Source of the DNA: CAUJGQ01 sp042408665
GTDB lineage: Bacteria; Chloroflexota; Dehalococcoidia; CAUJGQ01
Assembly: GCA_042408665.1 (NCBI GenBank)
Contig: JBHOQW010000137.1
Coordinates: 1 to 64,000 of the forward strand
DNA length: 64,000 nucleotides
Reading direction: 5' to 3'
A program made the translations under genes and the position numbers. A model generated the notes under the pieces. That model saw only the letters and a list, made by a program, of their open reading frames with translations. It was not told where the DNA came from and did no database searches. Positions 61,478 through 64,000 of this stretch are shown here, piece after piece (the first letter of the stretch is position 1; each line of letters starts with the position of its first letter).

Positions 61478-62224
61478 ATGAGCACGATGACGGCTGAGGT
61501 GAGCCCGGCGGGGGACGGCGGCACGGACGCGGCCAGGCGGGCCCTGGTGGTGGTGGCCCATCCCGATGACGCGGAGTTCCTTTGCGCGGGCACGGTGGCC
61601 AAGCTGTGCCAGACAGGATGGGAGGTGTACTACTGCCTGATCACCAGCGGTGACAAGGGCACCAAGGACCCGGAGATGACCCCGCAGCGCCTGGCCGAGA
61701 TCCGGGAGGAAGAGCAGCGGGAGGCCTGCCGCATCCTCGGCGTGCGGGATGTGTTCTTCCTGCGCTATCCGGACGGCTTCGTGCGCAACGATGAGACGCT
61801 GCGGGGCGAGATCGTGCGCCTCATCCGCCGGCTGAAGCCGCACACCGTGATCACCTGGGATGGGTTTCGCCGCGGTTTCAACCACACCGACCACCGCGCC
61901 GTGGGTATCGCCACCTATGACGCCGTGTTTCCCGCCAGTCGCGACCCATTCTACTACCCGGAGCAGATCATCGAGGAAGGGCTGACGTGGCACCGCGTCG
62001 GCGAGCTGCTCCTTGCTGGCTCGGACGAGCCGGACTACTTCGTGGACATCTCCGACTACTTCGATCTCAAGATCCAGGCGCTTCTGGCGCACAAGAGCCA
62101 GGTGGCGCGCGATCAGCCGCCCGACGCCTGGGTGGCGGCCATGCGTCGCCGTGTGCAGGAGGCGGCCGAGGTGACCGGCATCGCCTACGCGGAGGCCTTC
62201 CGGCGCGTGACCCTGCGTACCTAA
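61478..62224 (+). CDS. PIG-L family N-acetylglucosaminyl deacetylase (MshB/BshB-like)
   Basis: A 248-residue zinc deacetylase. AHPDDAE (27-33) and HTDH (136-139) carry the metal ligands and general base of the LmbE/PIG-L fold. These enzymes remove acetyl groups from GlcNAc-inositol, GlcNAc-malate or related sugars. GGCAGGGGG precedes the ATG; a second ATG nine bases later is possible. It follows the GT4 gene. Substrate is inferred only from this pairing. Confidence 0.88.
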   Translation: MSTMTAEVSPAGDGGTDAARRALVVVAHPDDAEFLCAGTVAKLCQTGWEVYYCLITSGDKGTKDPEMTPQRLAEIREEEQREACRILGVRDVFFLRYPDGFVRNDETLRGEIVRLIRRLKPHTVITWDGFRRGFNHTDHRAVGIATYDAVFPASRDPFYYPEQIIEEGLTWHRVGELLLAGSDEPDYFVDISDYFDLKIQALLAHKSQVARDQPPDAWVAAMRRRVQEAAEVTGIAYAEAFRRVTLRT

Positions 62225-62293
62225 CCCCGCACCCTTGACCCCACGGCCGCGGCGCGGAAAGCTGGGAACAGAAGCTGCGCTTAGGGGGCCGCG

Positions 62294-63178
62294 ATGACCG
62301 AGGTATCTGTCGTCCTGTTCTGGATCGGGGCCGTCCTTACGGCAGCGGCGACAATGGCGCACGGGGTGGCCGCCTTCGGCGTGCGCACGGTGCGCCGTGC
62401 GGCGGCGACCAATGCCGGTACCGTCACCGTCACGGAACGACAGGAGCCGGGCACCTTCTGGACGGGGTTGGCCTCGTTTCTCACCTACGCGGCCGCCGCG
62501 GCCCTGGTAGCGATGCTGGTGGCGCGCACCATCGCCACCGGCCGGCCGCCCTACGCCAACATGTTCGAGTACCTGACGGCGTTTGGCGCCGGCATCGTCA
62601 TCGTGGCCGTGATCTACGAGCGCCCCGGCAGGCCGGGGCGGGCGCGGGTGGGCGCCTTTGCCATGCCCCTCGCGCTGGCCCTGTTCCTGGTGGCGGACCT
62701 TGCCTTCTCCAGCGAGGTGCGGCCGCTGGTGCCGGCCTTGCAAAACAACCGTCTGCTGGCCCTGCACGTGGCCGCCATGCTCCTGTCCTATAGCTTCATC
62801 GCCGTGGCGGGCGGGGCCGCCATCCTGTACCTCGTGCAGGGCGAGGGCCAGCGGTTTGCCCGCCTGCCGCGGCCGGAGGTGTTGCAGGACCTTACGCACC
62901 GCGCGGTGATGGCCGGCTTTCCGCTGCTGGGGCTGGGCATCGCCCTGGGCGCCTACTGGGGCAACATCGCCTGGGGGCGGTACTGGGGCTGGGACCCGAA
63001 GGAGACCACGGCGCTGATCTCCTGGCTGGTGCTGGCCGGCTACCTGCACGCCCACAGCCTGGCGCGCTGGCGCGGCCGGCGGGCGGCCTGGCTGGTGGTG
63101 CTGGCGCTGGGGGTCATTATCTTCAACATCTTCGTGGTGAACTTCGTGATCGCCGGCCTGCACTCCTACGCCCGCTGA
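62294..63178 (+). CDS. ccsA: Cytochrome c biogenesis protein CcsA/ResC type (system II)
   Basis: A 294-residue membrane protein with about eight helices. The tryptophan-rich WGRYWGWDPKET loop binds heme on the outer side, and flanking histidines (LALHVAAMLL, GLHSYAR) are expected heme ligands. With its partner Ccs1/ResB it exports heme and attaches it to CXXCH apocytochromes. ResB is not adjacent. It supports the view that the quinol complex at 0.5-2.2 kb works with c-type cytochromes. Confidence 0.9.
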   Translation: MTEVSVVLFWIGAVLTAAATMAHGVAAFGVRTVRRAAATNAGTVTVTERQEPGTFWTGLASFLTYAAAAALVAMLVARTIATGRPPYANMFEYLTAFGAGIVIVAVIYERPGRPGRARVGAFAMPLALALFLVADLAFSSEVRPLVPALQNNRLLALHVAAMLLSYSFIAVAGGAAILYLVQGEGQRFARLPRPEVLQDLTHRAVMAGFPLLGLGIALGAYWGNIAWGRYWGWDPKETTALISWLVLAGYLHAHSLARWRGRRAAWLVVLALGVIIFNIFVVNFVIAGLHSYAR

Positions 63179-63203
63179 ACGCGCTTGCCGATAGAGGCAA
63201 AAC

Positions 63204-63230
63204 GGGCACCCAGGCCTTGCCTGGGTGCCC
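63204..63230 (-). terminator. Intrinsic terminator between ccsA and rpsU
   Basis: GGGCACCCAGGC (63204-63215) and GCCTGGGTGCCC (63219-63230) form a perfect 12-base stem with a 3-base loop. On the minus strand GTTTTG follows, a T-run suited to end rpsU transcripts; on the plus strand it can also slow read-through from ccsA. Confidence 0.8.
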
Positions 63231-63259
63231 CCGTCATCTGGTGTTGCGGCGCAGGGTGG

Positions 63260-63466
63260 TTAGCCGCCCTGCTGCTCACGCTTGCGCTGCTTGCGGCGGC
63301 GGCGAGCCTCGGCCTTGCGCTGCGCGATGCGCATCCGCTCACCCGGTGAGATGAAGTGCCGGCGCGCCTTGACCTCGCGCAGGATGCCGTCCCGCTGCAC
63401 CATCTTGGTGAAGCGGCTCAGCAACTGCTCGCCGGTCTCGCCCTCGCGGAGCTCAACCTTGAGCAT
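63260..63466 (-). CDS. rpsU: 30S ribosomal protein S21
   Basis: A 68-residue basic protein: MLKVELREGETGEQLLSRF is the S21 opening, followed by a helix and the C-terminal run of Arg/Lys (AEARRRRKQRKRE). S21 helps mRNA binding at the 3' end of 16S rRNA. GGGGGGAAACACG precedes the ATG on the minus strand. It is a single gene ending at the hairpin at 63204-63230. Confidence 0.93.
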   Translation of the reverse strand: MLKVELREGETGEQLLSRFTKMVQRDGILREVKARRHFISPGERMRIAQRKAEARRRRKQRKREQQGG

Positions 63467-63619
63467 CGTGTTTCCCCCCTCTCATCCAACCCCGGTTGCG
63501 CGGGCGCGCCCGGCCCCATCGCGTTCGATCGGGGCACACCCTCACGTCCGTGGCGTCGCACATTGTCAACTTTATGATACTAGCGAAGCGGCTCCCACGG
63601 TGCAAACGGCGGCCACGGC

Positions 63620-64000
63620 TCAGGCCGGCGCCGCCTCGACGATCTGCTTGAGCCGCACCAGCTCAACCATGAGGCTGTGGTGCAGCGCCCGCCGGGCAAA
63701 GCGCCCCAGCAACCACTCCACCACCCCGCCGCCGGGGCGGTAGTGCAGCTCGAGCTCGACACGGGTGCCGCCCGGAGTCGGCGTGAAGCGCCAGTGCACG
63801 TCGTACACCGTGTCACCCTGCGTGGTGCGCTCTACCAGGGCCGTCGGTGGCGCATAGCCGATCAGCTCCGTGACGGACTCGTAGGCGCCGCGGTCGGTGC
63901 GAATGACGAACGCGAAGCGGGCGCCAGGGCCGGTAGCGTGCGGGGTGAGGAGGCGGGCGTGGGTGAAATTGTCCGGCAATAGACGCAGGCGGGTGCGGCG
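63620..64000 (-). CDS. SRPBCC family protein, N-terminus outside the window
   Basis: The last 127 residues of a START/SRPBCC-fold protein. VIRTDRGAYESVTELIGYAPPTALVERT and TVYDVHWRFTPTPGGTRVELELHYRPGG give the ligand-cavity strands, and the end WLLGRFARRALHHSLMVELVRLKQIVE is the long C-terminal helix. The frame is open to the right edge, with no clear start inside. The family binds hydrophobic ligands; the ligand is unknown. Confidence 0.75.
   Translation of the reverse strand, partial: RRTRLRLLPDNFTHARLLTPHATGPGARFAFVIRTDRGAYESVTELIGYAPPTALVERTTQGDTVYDVHWRFTPTPGGTRVELELHYRPGGGVVEWLLGRFARRALHHSLMVELVRLKQIVEAAPA

Noticed and set aside
60150..62224. A firm mycothiol or bacillithiol assignment (mshA/mshB or bshA/bshB)
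   Set aside because: Only two of the required enzymes are present and both families have other roles, so no gene symbols were given.

Overview
The window is high-GC bacterial DNA, densely coded, with about 57 protein genes, no recognisable rRNA, tRNA, CRISPR array, phage or insertion sequence, and no gene-free stretch longer than about 300 bases. The gene families together suggest a Chloroflexota bacterium of the Thermomicrobia/Sphaerobacter type: a b6-type menaquinol complex, system II cytochrome c maturation, split glycine dehydrogenase, OpcA beside Zwf, KimA-type potassium transporters and a lipoprotein-like sortase. This assignment is inference; no marker in the window proves it. LEFT END (1-6.4 kb, mostly minus strand): a repeat protein cut by the edge, the two halves of a split cytochrome b, a GT2 glycosyltransferase, a histidine phosphatase, an LVIVD-repeat lipoprotein and a cytidylate-kinase-like protein. 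6.5-12.6 kb (plus): two tandem KimA-like potassium transporters, a DUF423 membrane protein and a hydrolase. 12.7-15.9 kb: ETF beta and alpha followed by a flavin-dependent amine-type oxidase that may feed them. 16-23.9 kb: a pentose phosphate/glucose-6-phosphate block in one direction (rpiB, tal, pgi, gnd, zwf, opcA, pgl), with the last three genes joined by 4-base ATGA overlaps. 23.9-44 kb: a mosaic of catabolic genes: M20 hydrolases, an omega-type aminotransferase, two CaiB/BaiF CoA-transferases, a crotonase, an FAH-family hydrolase and an enolase-superfamily racemase beside an M20 deacylase. EF-P-like and RarA genes, a PEP-mobile-domain protein with a decayed lyase upstream, a gamma-carbonic-anhydrase-like protein with lost zinc ligands and gcvPB lie among them. 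44-50.5 kb: sortase, FliA/WhiG-type sigma factor, DUF192 lipoprotein, ComF, HPF, a protein of unknown function and a LysM amidase. 50.8-64 kb: glyA, rpsF-ssb-rpsR, a PpiC foldase, hom and thrC with a coiled-coil gene between, folE, an acyltransferase, a GT4 plus PIG-L pair, ccsA, rpsU and a truncated SRPBCC gene. The least explained items are: an EF-P-like protein with Gln where the modified Lys/Arg should be; the carbonic anhydrase homologue that kept one of three zinc histidines; the tandem KimA pair, one copy carrying an interspersed palindromic repeat in frame; a nested pair of repeats at 31 kb and 35 kb; a long perfect hairpin just before rpsR; and a decayed streptogramin-lyase-like gene. 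I found no clearly new multi-gene defence or biosynthetic system.
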